NCBI GenBank assembly: GCA_029204225.1 | Contig: CM055107.1 | Span: 3,536,706-3,600,705 of the forward strand | From: Diphasiastrum complanatum | Lineage: Eukaryota; Streptophyta; Lycopodiopsida; Lycopodiales; Lycopodiaceae | Direction: 5' to 3' | DNA: 64,000 nucleotides | Part shown: positions 1 through 10,652 of the stretch, in pieces | Position numbering within the stretch: the stretch's first letter is position 1 | How the letters are laid out: the number at the start of each line of letters is the position of its first letter | Program-made: the position numbers and the translations under genes | The notes under the pieces: generated by a model | The model's input: only the letters and a program-made list of their open reading frames with translations | What the model was told of the DNA's origin: nothing | The model's database searches: none

Positions 1-50
1 TCGGTCGAGATCTGACTGAATTGCTTCGGTCGAGATCTGACAGAAGTCGT
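1..50. repeat. 25-bp tandem repeat, two copies
   Basis: Two 25-bp units that both begin TCGGTCGAGATCTGAC lie head to tail. They look like diverged relatives of the longer array at 161-300, since both have TCGG(T/C)(C/T)GAGAT near the unit start and the same 25-bp period. The array may continue to the left of the window. No coding role is seen. Confidence 0.8.
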
Positions 51-160
51 TGATTGAGAGTTGAAGTGCAGAAGCGAACGAGAATTGACTGTTTTTTTTT
101 GTTTTTTTGTGTTTTTTTGGTAAGCACCTACGTTGGTCGAGATGGTAATGGAGAGACAAC

Positions 161-300
161 TCGACTGAGATGGGACGCGAATGCCTCGGTTGAGTTGGGA
201 TGTGAATGACTCGGCTGAGATGGGACGTGAATGCCTTGGCTGAGTTGGGACGCGAATGACTCGGCGGAGATGGGACGCGAATGCCTCGGCTGAGTTGGGA
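161..300. repeat. 25-bp tandem repeat with 50-bp higher-order unit
   Basis: About 5.6 copies of a 25-bp unit. Odd units read roughly TCGGCTGAGATGGGACGCGAATGCC and even units have GAGTTGGGA and end ATGAC, so the true period is 50 bp (161-210, 211-260, then 261-300 partial). An open frame crosses it on the minus strand only because 25-bp units happen to lack stops; I do not call a gene. A diverged unit sits at 133-160. Confidence 0.85.
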
Positions 301-570
301 GAGAAAGGGGGGCGACTGAGATGGTGATGCGAAGGATGTGCAGACGATGGGTAAATTGTGTAGAGGAGAGGATGTCGAAAGATCTGAGAATGTATGTAGG
401 ACGTGTGGAGGGTGGTTGCAGGTTGTTTTGAGTTGTGAACAGATCTTGAAATGTGTTACGTTTTTGGATGGATCTGATCAGGGGTAGTGTTGCAGCATTG
501 ATCATTTTAGAATGTGAATAGGCAAGTGGCAACGACGCCAAATGTTTACAGATTATCTACTTCAGAATCT
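301..570. other. non-coding spacer
   Basis: Sequence between the tandem repeats and the first MITE. The minus-strand reading frame that covers 128-541 is low-complexity and proline/serine-rich and starts inside repeats, so it is not supported as a gene. Confidence 0.5.
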
Positions 571-948
571 CATTAGAGGAGTTCTAAATCCAAAAAAGAC
601 CCTTTGTAAAGATTCTTTTTATATTTTTTCTCAAATGTTTCTTACACATGGACCAATCAAAACACTCAAATTTGAAATCTACGTAATGTAACTTTTTGAG
701 TCCACATTTTGATTTCATACTAAAAATGGCATAACTGTCTAATGGTAAGTCCGAATTTAGCGGAGTTTACTGCATTGGAAAGCGTTTAACAAGGGCTTTC
801 CAATGATATCTTAGATGACATACATTTGAGCAATGATTAAAAAGTTATGGTAAGTCAAATGTATTAGTGTTATAATATTTTAATAATAAAAAAGACATCT
901 TGTCCGAATTCTTAAAGGATCTTTTTGGAAATCAAAACTCCTCTAATG
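571..948. mobile_element. MITE-like inverted-repeat element, copy 1
   Basis: A 378-bp element bounded by CATTAGAGGAGTT at the left and its inverse AACTCCTCTAATG at the right. The interior shares with the copy at 56482-57239 a stretch containing CCAATCAAAACACTCAAATTTGAAATCTA and a small stem (GCATTGGAAAGC / GCTTTCCAATG near 772-806). It has no coding capacity. No clear target-site duplication is visible, so the class (Harbinger-like or other) is open. Confidence 0.7.
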
Positions 949-1524
949 GTTGGTTTATTTCGTTTCTTTTTCGAGTTCGTGTTCTGGTTCTTGTTCTTTT
1001 TCTTGTTCCAGAACAGTTTTGAGGTTGGTTCTACCTGTTATCAGGCTTCGTGGGCATTCATTATATGTGTTCTTGTTATTACAATGCCCAAACTAGGTAG
1101 AATGGACGGATTATCGTTGTAGTATTGTCCTGCCTATCAGAGAACACACAAGTTGGTCACTCTTGCACTGAAGCACATGCATAAACGACCACAATCAGTC
1201 AAGCATGCATGCCAAAAAGTTCAACCATCAGATCAGCATGCAAAACCGTTGAATAATGACTGAACACCTACTCTAATGCTACGCAAACGAACTGAAATCA
1301 GATCCTAAACACTACTAAACTTGCATAAATCCTGAAAACAAGAAACAAGAAACTAAGTAGCATTTTAGAAGTCCAAGAATCAAGAAACCAACCAGCCTTT
1401 TGATTCTTGGACATCCCAAGAACATCAAAAATAGGGTTGTAAGGAGATATGCAAGAACTACCCCACAAACCTAGCCTATTTAGTTTACCTTCAAATTGGC
1501 ATAACTTTCTATCCATAGCTCGGA
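949..1524. other. spacer left of copia A, no gene seen
   Basis: AT-rich sequence with short open frames on both strands and no recognisable domain. It should contain the 5' LTR of the copia element that follows if that LTR survives, but no stretch here resembles the sequence after 5440, so the LTR was probably lost. Confidence 0.4.
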
Positions 1525-1605
1525 TTGAAAAGGGTCCGAGACGTCAATTGTCAATTTTGTAGTGAATTTTTCATTTTTGTAGTCCGGACTCATCTAAGTG
1601 CAGTA

Positions 1606-2513
1606 ATGGCAACTCTAAGTGAGAGCGTTCTCAATGAGTCAAGCAAATTGGAAGGAGCCGACAACTATGCAGTTTGGAAATTCAAATTGAAGAACATTCT
1701 GATGGAAAAGGAGGGAGATCATGATAGGTGAAGAGACAAGGCTAGTGATTGAAGAAGATCAGCAGACATTTGATAGGAGAAAACAGAAAGCACGTCATCA
1801 ACTTGTTCGTCAGAGATGCAATTATTCTCTACATTTTAGATTCGGAAGGACCGAAAGAAGCGTGGGATACGTTGAAGGCATTGTTTGAAACCACAAATAC
1901 ATCTCGAGTGCTGTTTCTAAAGACAAAGCTGCACACATTACGAATGGATGATGGTGCAACCGTTGTCGATCACCTATTGAAGGTAAAGGAGATCCGTGAT
2001 CAATTAGTCGTCATTGGAGAGCGAGTTCAAGATCGTGAGATCGTGCAATTGACATTGAACAGTTTGAGTGAGTCACATCAGACATTTGTGACAAGTATAG
2101 CTACAGGGAAAAATCTTTCAACCTATGAAGAGTTAGGTGGATTGCTTTTGCAGAAAGAACAACATCGAGAGAACTTAAGTCATCGCAATACGAGACTTGA
2201 TCTAGCTCTTGCAGTCAGAGGATGTGGTGGCAGATCTGGTTGTGGAAGACACCAATCAAGAGGTGGAAAACAATTTCAAGAACAATCCAATAATGGCCCA
2301 AATCGAGGCAATTGGCATCAAGGTCGAGGTCAAGGATGTGGTAATCCAAGACAGAAAAAATCTGGAAATTGTCGATATTGCAACCCATTGGGAGGTAAGT
2401 GCTACAAGAAACAAAAGGAGTCAGCTCAGCAAAAAGGCAAATGGCAGGTAGGCAAATATCTTGATCAACATCAATTTGATGGTGATCAATACGAGGATGA
2501 TGCTTGCAAGTGA
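1606..2513 (+). pseudogene. copia A gag remnant
   Basis: The start is placed at the ATG at 1606 because the peptide from there (ATLSESVLNESSKLEGADNY) is a typical copia gag beginning, followed by AVWKFKLKNIL. A frameshift near 1731 separates it from the rest of the gag domain (1749-2513), which carries the UBN2/gag core (KEAWDTLKALFET...RVLFLKTKLHTLRM) and an arginine/glycine-rich tail. The tail holds only a partial CCHC knuckle (GNCRYCNPLGGKCYK), so nucleic-acid binding is probably lost. Confidence 0.85.
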
Positions 2514-2592
2514 GAATTCAAACTTGTTCATTACGACACTAATGACAAGTGATAAAGCCAAGGTACCAACGAAATGATAAAGTGAATAAGCA

Positions 2593-3480
2593 ATGTGCAA
2601 TATGTACCTGGTATCGCCAACAATCTACTATCACTACAAAGTAATTTCTACGGGAGCTAGAGTCAACGGAAATCGACTCTACGAATTGAATGCGAGATCT
2701 TTTTCTCAAGCTATGGTAAGCACTATTGATAGTCGAAGTGATCTTTGGCATCAACGATTTGGTCATATTAGTGCTCAAAGTTTACAGATTCTCAAAAGAC
2801 GTAATCTAGTTATTGGATTGCCTGATATTTCAAATCTGTGAAGCTTGCATTTTGGGTTTACAACACATTGAAGAGATTTCCCAAAAGTGGAGCAAGGAGA
2901 GCCAATGGCATCCTACTTGTCCATAGTGATCTATGTGGACATATGTAGACTAGATTTCTTAGTGGTTGCTATTACTTTATTACCTTCATTGATGATTATA
3001 GCAAATTCATTTGGATTTATTCTATAAGCAAGAAATCAGATGCTTTTGCTAAGTTTAGGGAATTCAAGGCATTAGTTGAAAGGCAAACAAGATGTTGCAT
3101 CAAGACTTTGAGATCTGATGGAGGTGGTGAGTACTTTTTGACAAAATTTATTGATTTTTGCAAGGATCAAGGAATCAAGAGACAAACTACAGCACCTTAT
3201 TCACCACAACAAAATGGAGTTGCAGAGCAAAAGAACAGATCCATTGTTGAGATGGCCAGGGCAATGCTCAAAAGCAAGGGTTTTCCAAACACCTTTTGGG
3301 CAGAAGCTTGCACGACAACTATGCACATCTTGAATCGGTGTCCTACAAAATCTGTGGAAGGTAAGACACCTCATGAAGCTTTTACTGGAAAGAAACCTAA
3401 TATTTCTCATTTGTGCTTATGCTCATATTCCTGATGAGAAACGAAATAAATTGGATGCAAAAGCTGTCAGGTGTATTTTC
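2593..3480 (+). pseudogene. copia A GAG-pre-integrase and integrase remnant
   Basis: The first part (2593-2841) has the pre-integrase signature LWHQRFGHIS. After a frameshift the integrase core follows: FIDDYSKFIWIY supplies the first catalytic Asp, LRSDGGGEY the second, and SPQQNGVAEQKNR the region around the catalytic Glu. The frame breaks at 2841, near 2950 and again at 3434. In the family this enzyme inserts the cDNA into the host chromosome; here it cannot be made as one protein. Confidence 0.88.
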
Positions 3481-3531
3481 CTTATACATCCAAGGCATAC
3501 AGGATAGTATGACGCAAATGCACATAAGCTT

Positions 3532-4320
3532 GTGATTTCTAAGGATGCTACATTTGACGAGATGGGTCAAGGTGAACAGTCTGAAGTAATCACTGAACCT
3601 TTTGATGAGGGAGCGAAAGTACGGGTCAAGAAGGAAGTGGATTTTGATGTAGAAGATCCAATGGACAAAGGCAAGTTTGATGCTGAAATTCCTAAGAGAG
3701 TACCTAAATGGTACTTATTAGTCACAGGTGATGCTAAGAATAAGAGATACTCTTGAATCTAGCGAGCAAGAAGAGCTTAGAAGGTCAAGCAGAAATTGGA
3801 AACCTCCAACAAGATGAGAGATGAATCTACCTAATGGGTTCTGTGCTCAAGGCTCAAGAACTTAAAACTTTTGATGAAACAAATGAGCACAAGGAGTGGT
3901 GTGCAACTATGGAAACAGAAATGGAGGCCATATCGAAAAATAGGACGTGGAACTTAGTTGAGCTACGTGATGGTAAGACGCCTATCACTTGCAAATGGAT
4001 TTATAAGATCAAATATGGAGTGGATAGGCAAATCAACAAGTACAAAGCACAGTTGGTTGCGAGAGGATTTGGGCAGCAAGAAGGTATTGATTTCGAGGAA
4101 ACCTTTGCACCCATAGCTAAGATGGTAACTATACGTTCTATCATTGCTATTTCTGCTTTCTATGGTTGGAAAATCCAGCAAATGGACGTTAAATCTTCTT
4201 TTCTTAATGGAGTGCTGGATGAAGAGGTGTACTTAGTACACCTCAAGCATTTGTTGAGTCAGGGAGCGAGCATCTTGTTTGTAAGCTCAACAAAGCTATT
4301 TATGGATTGAAGCAAGCAAC
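3532..4320 (+). pseudogene. copia A connection domain and reverse transcriptase remnant
   Basis: 3532-3756 is the acidic linker after integrase. 3834-4310 is the N-terminal half of the copia reverse transcriptase (WNLVELRDGKTPITCKWIYK, then LVARGFGQQEGIDFEETFAP and MDVKSSFLNG). It ends in a frameshift before the catalytic YVDD region, which lies in the badly decayed stretch 4320-4620, so polymerase activity is impossible. Confidence 0.88.
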
Positions 4321-4620
4321 ACGGGCATGGTACTCTTGCATTGATGAACACTGCAAGCGAAGGGAAATGGTAAAGACTAATGCTAATCCTAATCTTTACA
4401 TTCTAAGGCAAGATTCACATAGTGTTCATTGTTTGATTTGATTATTACATGAAGTAATGAGAGCTTAATTGATGAAATCAAATCAGATCTTTCCAATGCT
4501 TTTGACATGAGCGATCTAGGATTGATACATTATTGTCTTGGCATTGAAGGATGGCAAAAGGAAGACGTTGTCTTTCTTACACAAAGCAACTTGTGCACGA
4601 GATTTGCTTTCTAGTTCAAT

Positions 4621-5437
4621 ATGCAGGATTGTAAGCCTTTGAGCACACCAATGGATGTCAACACAAAGCTTACTGCATATGATGAATCTAAGAAAGTGGA
4701 TGCTTACTCGTACAAGCAGCTAGTGGGTAGTTTGATCTATTTGACACACACACGACCTGATATTTCTTATGTTGTTGGTGTTGTTAGTCAATTTATGCAA
4801 GATCCTAGGCAAGCACACTGGAAGTCTACTAAACGGGACATTGAATTTTGGTTTGATGTATGATCAGCCTGAAGCGCCAATGTTGGTAGGTTACACAGAT
4901 GCCGATTGGGTAGGTAATTTTGATGACAGAAGATCTATCAGTGGTCATACATTCAATTATGGTACGGCTGCAGTTTCATAGAGCAGCAAAAGACAACCTA
5001 CAATAGTCTTATCTTCGACGGAAGCTGAATATCGTGCACTCAGCAATGCTACACAAGAAGCGGTATGGTTACGAAGATTGCTTGTTGATTTAGGTCAACC
5101 AAATGTGGATGCGACTACTATCTCTTGTGACAACCAAAGCTGCATTCACCTTGTCAAAAATCCAGTTCTACATGCTCGAACCAAGCACATCAAAATACAT
5201 TATCACTTTGTTCGAGAGAAAATTCTTAATGGAGCCATTGATCTTGTTTTCTGTAAATCTGAAGATCAAGTGGCCGATAATTTTACTAAGTCATTAGGTA
5301 GATATAAATTCGAAAAGTTTCGTACTCTATTAGGAATAGAAGAATGTAATTTTATCATTGAGGGAGAGTTAGAAATCAATGATAAACTTATTACTGTTTA
5401 TGATTTACTGTTGACAGTTGTTACCAGCTATAAGTAG
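4621..5437 (+). pseudogene. copia A RNase H region remnant
   Basis: Three overlapping fragments carry the copia RNase H signatures: YKQLVGSLIYLTHTRPDISY (4621-4863), VGYTDADWVGN (4769-4981) and the C-terminal block with ISCDNQSCIHLVKNPVLHAR, TKHIKIHYHFVRE and a QVADNFTK tail (5078-5437). Frameshifts near 4850 and a stop near 4980 separate them. Confidence 0.88.
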
Positions 5438-5813
5438 TTGAAGGCTAGTCTATAGTCAACTACTAGTTTTCTCTCTCTATATATTTAGGGTTTATTGAAC
5501 TCTTCATTATCCAGTGTGATGTTGTGATGGTGTGTTCTTCTTCTTCTTGATGGTGATTGCTTATGGTGAATGCTTGATAGTGCTTATCAAATCATTGACA
5601 CCACCGGTAGGCAGAAGCAACTGGGCTCCTGGACATGGGTCCCATGAGCTGACTAGGCCATGACTTGGGCTCCAAAGCTAGCTCATGACTTGTGATTACT
5701 TGAATGGCTCACCGCAAGTCGAAGGCTCAGTCCTTGACTTCCTAACTTGCTCTAGGATTTTAGTGAGTGTCACCCCTTAGAGATGGGCATGAACCCGACC
5801 CTTTGATAATTAT

Positions 5814-5920
5814 TAATCACCCTATCCTCCTCACTTGACCAATAATAACACAATTCATGCTCTAGGATAATCACTACATCCTCCTCACTTAAACCATAAA
5901 CAACACATGATTGTCTTTGG
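5814..5920. repeat. imperfect tandem duplication, about 54 bp
   Basis: Two consecutive units share the order AATCAC..A-TCCTCCTCACTT, CCAATAA/CCATAAA, CAACACA and a following AT-rich end. No function is evident. Confidence 0.55.
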
Positions 5921-6071
5921 CATGAATGTTAGGCCTTTTTAGGACGTATATATATTATATTGCATAATATAGGCCCATAAATTCAAGGTGGCCCGAGTTT
6001 AGAGAGAAATGTTTTAGATAGGTATTGAAAATCTCCAACTAAATGCAAGTATGTGTGGTAATGTTCAGCTA

Positions 6072-6137
6072 GTCATGCCATTACCACATATAATCTAGTC
6101 CTTGGTCATGCCATTACCACATATAATCTAGTTCTTG
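6072..6137. repeat. 33-bp direct tandem duplication
   Basis: The 33-bp unit that begins GTCATGCCATTACCACATAT occurs twice back to back (6072-6104 and 6105-6137) with one mismatch. A shortened third piece (TATAATCTAGTCCTTGGAGAG) follows. A recent slippage or duplication event is the simplest explanation. Confidence 0.85.
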
Positions 6138-7005
6138 GAGAGTATAATCTAGTCCTTGGAGAGCTCTTGGTAGATCACCACTAGACTTCCTTGAGTCCTG
6201 CATCATGTGTCCCAATGGCCATTTCCTAGTACATTTATTATCAACACCCTCTGTCAATGCCTGACTATATGGACCTCTTTGATTCACATCAGATTTTTGC
6301 AAACCCCTCTCTCTCTCTCTCAATTTGTCATTAGCAAAATTGTAGCAAACTGTACGCTAATCTGCAAGTATCTTCTATTGTGTTTTACGAACTTTGCAAA
6401 GCTCTATGTCGTGTGTGAATGTACTTGTGAATCCCTCCGATATTGAAGAAAAGATACCAATTGATGCGCGCTTCCAAGCAGAACCTCGTTCTTGTAGCTC
6501 TGAGAGATATTATATTATACATGCACCTCCAAAATCTATGGAGTCTGGAACCTTGTCTGCGGAGATCAACTGCGCTACTGGTGTTTGAATCGCTGCAGCT
6601 CATCTCTGTATGGTTATTCGTCAGAGTATCAGCGTCATGAATCCTTGATGTGCACGCCAAGTGATATCAAAAGTATTAGTGTACGTGTTAGATTATTGTA
6701 GTATTCCTCTGTCAAGCTTGGAACTCAAAAGTTCTGAACAATTTACATGGTGGCTTTTCGGATTTGCTCTCAATCCCTGCGGATTATCTCCTATAATGCC
6801 ACCTATGAAAACAAATCTTCTTCACTTGTCAAACCCTTGCCTGTCCATTTGTAAAAATGCAAAGCTGACTAATTTTGCAGGCATTTGGTTTGAGTACTAA
6901 TGAGCAATGATTCTTGGTATGGATCACACAAAATTGAACCCGGTTGGGTCAACCAAACTCAAACACGAAACACTATACACCAACTCACCATGTGCGGGAA
7001 GATTA

Positions 7006-8181
7006 CTAATCAGCAATGAAGTAATAAAGAATCAAATGTGTTAGCAAAAGGGCCAAAAGGGCCAGGATGTTGTTGAGTTGTATTGAGGACTGGGGAGAAT
7101 CAGAAGCTGGCAGGCCGGATTGTCCATCGCCCTGAGGTCGAACATTGTGGACATGTCTGACGCCATAGAGCTCTTGCACGCCCATAATGTCATCCTGAGC
7201 AAGATGAATCCTCACTTCCTTGGGGCCGATGCTTGGAAACATGATGGCGGTTTGATCAGATGAGTGTGCAAGGCCTAGAAGGTGGCCTATTTCATGCACA
7301 ACCACTGATTGTAAGTCTATGGCAAAGTTAGAAGCTTCTCTATGGACATGTACTGACCAGTACTCGGCACTGTCAAGGTGAAAGCGACCATCTTCGGGAG
7401 CAAATGCATGTGCCAGAATGCCGAGGATGCCATCGAAAGGATTTCCGTCACCGTGTTCGCCACCTACGAAATCGATCTTGATGTCTGCGCTCTCAAAGTC
7501 AATGATCTCAACGAAGCTCAAGGGCACCACAGCAGACCATTCCGCGAACGCCATTGCAAACGCGGATCTTCTTAGTAGCTCAGGAACTCTGAATTTCGCA
7601 AAGCTGGGAGCAAAGGCGTAGGTCAGATTGCTACTAGAGATCCATGAAGGACTCCCAGGAAAGTGCTGGAAACGCTTCGTACCTGTGATGTCTATGAGGC
7701 TTCTATTGCCGCCATGATGGTTATGCAGGTGCATCACAGAGGTTCCGTTCACTACATCCTCGCGGCCACATCGAGGTTTAGTCAACTGACCGATGGTAGC
7801 GGCGTCGAGTATTCCGGTCACAGGTAGGCCAAAGTTTTCTTGATACAGCCTAACCGCAGCTTCTGTGGTATTGTCAAACTCATCGCTCGGGTTGGATCCA
7901 GCATGCAGATCTTCATAGCCAAAGGTTTGGAAATATAGTTTCAGCTTGCTCAGCGCGTGGTGCATCTCTCCTTTGTGCGCATTAAGCAGAGATGCAAAAT
8001 CCGACCACGCTCCTGCTGCTGCTCCCACACTGTTTACCTCGGAAATGGTTTCATTAGTCATGATTTGCGATATTCTTTCCACGGTTTCTCGAGAACCTAC
8101 TTGCCCAGCATCAATACTGGTTATTATCATGAATATAACGCTCAACAATCTGCAGATCCGCATGCTTCTTCCTCTGATCAA
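7006..8181 (-). CDS. matrix metalloproteinase (matrixin, M10A), GPI-anchored type
   Basis: A 391-residue intact single-exon frame; plant matrixin genes are usually intronless. Order: signal peptide (about 1-25; Met7 is an alternative start with a tighter signal), peptidoglycan-binding-like propeptide (about 65-133), cysteine switch PRCGRED (136-142, Cys138), and catalytic domain (about 170-340). The switch cysteine is expected to hold the zymogen latent by binding the active-site zinc. GEHGDGNPFDG at 241-251 is the structural zinc/calcium loop. HEIGHLLGLAH at 296-306 binds the catalytic zinc through His296, His300 and His306 with Glu297 as catalytic base, and Met314 forms the Met-turn (AIMFPS). 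A hydrophobic C-terminus (371-389) after a Ser/Gly/Pro-rich linker fits a GPI-anchor signal, so the enzyme should act at the plasma membrane or in the wall. No haemopexin domain, as is normal in plants. Every key residue is present, so I think it is functional. Confidence 0.95.
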   Translation of the reverse strand: MIRGRSMRICRLLSVIFMIITSIDAGQVGSRETVERISQIMTNETISEVNSVGAAAGAWSDFASLLNAHKGEMHHALSKLKLYFQTFGYEDLHAGSNPSDEFDNTTEAAVRLYQENFGLPVTGILDAATIGQLTKPRCGREDVVNGTSVMHLHNHHGGNRSLIDITGTKRFQHFPGSPSWISSSNLTYAFAPSFAKFRVPELLRRSAFAMAFAEWSAVVPLSFVEIIDFESADIKIDFVGGEHGDGNPFDGILGILAHAFAPEDGRFHLDSAEYWSVHVHREASNFAIDLQSVVVHEIGHLLGLAHSSDQTAIMFPSIGPKEVRIHLAQDDIMGVQELYGVRHVHNVRPQGDGQSGLPASDSPQSSIQLNNILALLALLLTHLILYYFIAD

Positions 8182-8346
8182 TTCCTTATTCTTGATTCTT
8201 TTTCATCAGAATTATCTAAACGAAGCGTATGACATAAACATGATCGTTGCTAAAACAGTGACAAGAGTGGAATCGTTCTCGTTGCTGCTGTTGATATCAA
8301 TCGTTCTCGTCGCTGCTGTTAATATCATCACAAAAGGTTCGTTTAG

Positions 8347-8354
8347 TTTATATA
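8347..8354 (-). promoter_or_regulatory. TATA box of the matrixin gene
   Basis: On the minus strand the sequence reads TATATAAA, about 165 bp upstream of the matrixin start codon at 8181. This would place transcription initiation around 8315-8320 and give a 5' leader of about 130-140 bases. The assignment rests on position and consensus only. Confidence 0.6.
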
Positions 8355-10640
8355 AGGCAAAGCAAGAAAGGCAACTGATGGCCAAGAATGAACGATCAGT
8401 GAGTGACGAGATACAGCAAGCTGAGCTGAGCTGTGTAAGTTAGATATTATAATGCACCTCACTATCTCCTTCATTCATTTCTTCATCATCCACATCCAGA
8501 TCGCAAGAGGTAGATCGCTGACGAGGAACGTTTGATATTTTGGTGATGCAGAAGAAATTGCAGCCACTTGTAGTGGGATGATCCCTAGCGGCAGCGCGCA
8601 ACAGGGGACGGTGGTGCAGTTGCAGGGTGCACCTGCACATAGCTGTAGCTGCAGCCGCAGGCAAGAGGGGGCATGGAGCCTGGGAGCAATGCTCTAGATT
8701 GAATGGCAACTTTACCCATCAAAAACATATGCTTTGAAGGGTATTACCCAATTTCACCCTTTAAATCATGCATTGATTAAATAAGTACCATATAACAAAC
8801 ATTATTTTTTCATGATTAAACCATGACCTATACACTTATTCACACATATCTTTCTCTAAGGTTTCTTTAAAATTGAAGGAATGCCCATTTAGTTTTCTTT
8901 TTCAATTGAAGGGTGCATTATTTTTATGCCCTTCGTTTGAAAGGCAAAAGGCCCTTAACAGGCATTGTGCCCTTCAATCTGCAGCACTACTGGGAGCCTG
9001 GGATCATTCTATTAAGCACGACGACCACCACTTAGGGGGGAGTGTGGGCTCATGCCCATCTCTAATGGTCAAAAACTAATGATAGCATATGAGGAGATGG
9101 TGCTTATTGTTCTTTGCCCTAAGATGAGGCTGAGGCTTGAGCCCACCACCACCAAGAGAGTGGTGAGTGCTCCAAAAAATCTGCAAAGTATAAGAATGGA
9201 ATCGACAAGTTTTATCAAAAATCGATATAATAAAATATTTGACAGTTTTTTATACAAGCACATGAACCTTTTTATCCTCAAAAAATTGAGAAGTTTTATA
9301 AAATGCAAGTTTTTTGAGGGTAACTCAAAAGGTGTTTCCTGAGCATTGAGAGTGGTATTGTGGTGGTGCTAAATATGCTATCCCTAGCAAGGTTCAAGGT
9401 CTTTGGTGGAACAGGACCCAAGTGACGGCCTCAAGCCTAGGCCTTGCAGGATGCACAGCCTTTTTGGGATCTGCACATGCACTAGCACTCATTAGGGGAG
9501 GTCCAAGCGCTATAAGGGAGGGCCCTTTGTTAAGATGCCCTTTTTGACTTTTCAACTATTCGACGTCCACATGTCCCAAAAATATTTTTACATGTCTGCA
9601 GGACCGTAACGATGTCTGCCGGACAAATTTTTTTTGGAATTTTCTGGGCATATTTTTAGCCAGTTAAAACTCCCGCCGGGCAAAGTCTAGACATGTGATG
9701 GGATAATATATTGTTGCCCGTCGGCAAAAGACTACTCGAGTCTAGAAAACAAAATGGTTTAACTAACTGAAGTTTAACTAACTTGTATGGATGGTTTAAA
9801 GAGAGTTTATTTTCAATGTACATTATCAATCGTTTTGTATCTTGCACTGTTATGCATATGCAATGGCCGCTTGCAATCAAAGACCACGTAGTGCGATTGA
9901 TTCGGTCATTGTCTGTAATGAAAGAGATTATGAAGGGTTATGGATACCATGCACATACAAAAAGTGTAATGAAAGATGTACAATATACAAATTACATTTC
10001 TCTAAAGATGGATATCAAAAGATGGAAATAGCAACAATCGAATATCAAAAGATGAAAATAGCAACAATCGAATATCAAAAGACTCGAAAGGGTCATCATT
10101 TGTATACATTGAATGTAAATTTTTGAAGTACATATTTCTATCCAATATAACTATATTGGCCTTTCAATAAGACCATCTATCCATTCCTCTATATGAATTT
10201 CTTTTCCAACAACTTTCAAGTGCAAGCTCCCCAGCTTTTTGTTCCATTGTCACTGATGTTGCATCAGTCAGGAAAATCTTAATCATCTCTTGTTGAAATT
10301 CAAATATGTCATTTTGTGTGAATTTTGGATAGGTGAACTGCAAATCATCAACAATAAATAAGTTAGACAAATACACAAAAATAAATAATCATACAAATAC
10401 AATCAGTGTACATCCAAACTCAAATTACCTCAATTAACTGGCAGTACCATACTCCAGAGTTAAGTGGCTAACTAGCATAATACCAAGGAATCAAATCCCT
10501 TTACTGGGTACATGTCTGAGAACCGTACCACTTCCATTGTTTTGCCAAGATCGGTCTAGAAAGATTCAGAACGATTGATACAGCTTGACACAAATACAAC
10601 GGTTAAGTTCCACAAAAACTGGCTTACAGGTACTTGTTTA
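8355..10640. other. intergenic, no gene recognised
   Basis: AT-rich non-coding sequence upstream of the matrixin promoter. A stretch at about 9030-9140 (GGGCTCATGCCCATCTCTAA...CATATGAGGAG) resembles pieces at 16140-16210 and, inverted, at about 5770-5795, which points to a short dispersed repeat. Open frames here (8440-8709, 9052-9342, 9842-10126) have no domain similarity. Confidence 0.45.
10021..10080. repeat. 30-bp tandem duplication
   Basis: The unit GATGGAAATAGCAACAATCG plus AATATCAAAA occurs twice (10021-10050 and 10051-10080) with one mismatch. It keeps the reading frame of a short open stretch, but that stretch shows no protein family. Confidence 0.85.
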
Positions 10641-10652
10641 TGGGGGGGAGAA
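10641..10652 (+). other. polypurine tract of a gypsy-type element
   Basis: TGGGGGGGAGAA immediately precedes an LTR that starts TGTTACGTCC. In LTR retrotransposons this tract primes plus-strand DNA synthesis and marks the 5' edge of a 3' LTR. Related tracts precede the LTR start at 44974 and 60246 (minus strand). Confidence 0.65.

Larger units (their letters stand above)
1606..5437 (+). mobile_element. decayed Ty1/copia retrotransposon (copia A)
   Basis: Successive open fragments follow copia order: gag, zinc-knuckle region, GAG-pre-integrase, integrase, connection domain, reverse transcriptase, RNase H. The protease and much of the zinc knuckle are missing between about 2513 and 2593. Frameshifts and stops break the polyprotein into at least nine pieces. 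No LTR pair or target duplication is visible. A pyrimidine-rich tract and short TATA-like sequence after 5440 (5470-5530) could be an LTR remnant. It is non-functional. Confidence 0.9.
5438..7005. other. intergenic stretch between copia A and the matrixin gene
   Basis: No gene recognised. It holds two small tandem duplications (annotated separately) and a short CT run near 6305-6321. Open frames on both strands lack domain similarity. It covers the 3' side of the matrixin gene; a possible poly(A) signal for that minus-strand gene (TTTATT on +) is at 6234-6239, but that is rather distant and uncertain. Confidence 0.45.

Noticed and set aside
128-541. 137-residue minus-strand frame with repeated Ser-His-Pro phrases
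   Set aside because: It comes from the 25-bp tandem repeat and lacks any family similarity.
6385-6660. 91-residue minus-strand frame near the matrixin gene
   Set aside because: Overlapped by equally long frames on the plus strand with no domain and no promoter or splice evidence.
9842-10126. 94-residue frame with a duplicated MEIATIEYQK phrase
   Set aside because: The phrase comes from a 30-bp DNA duplication; no homologous domain or gene signals.
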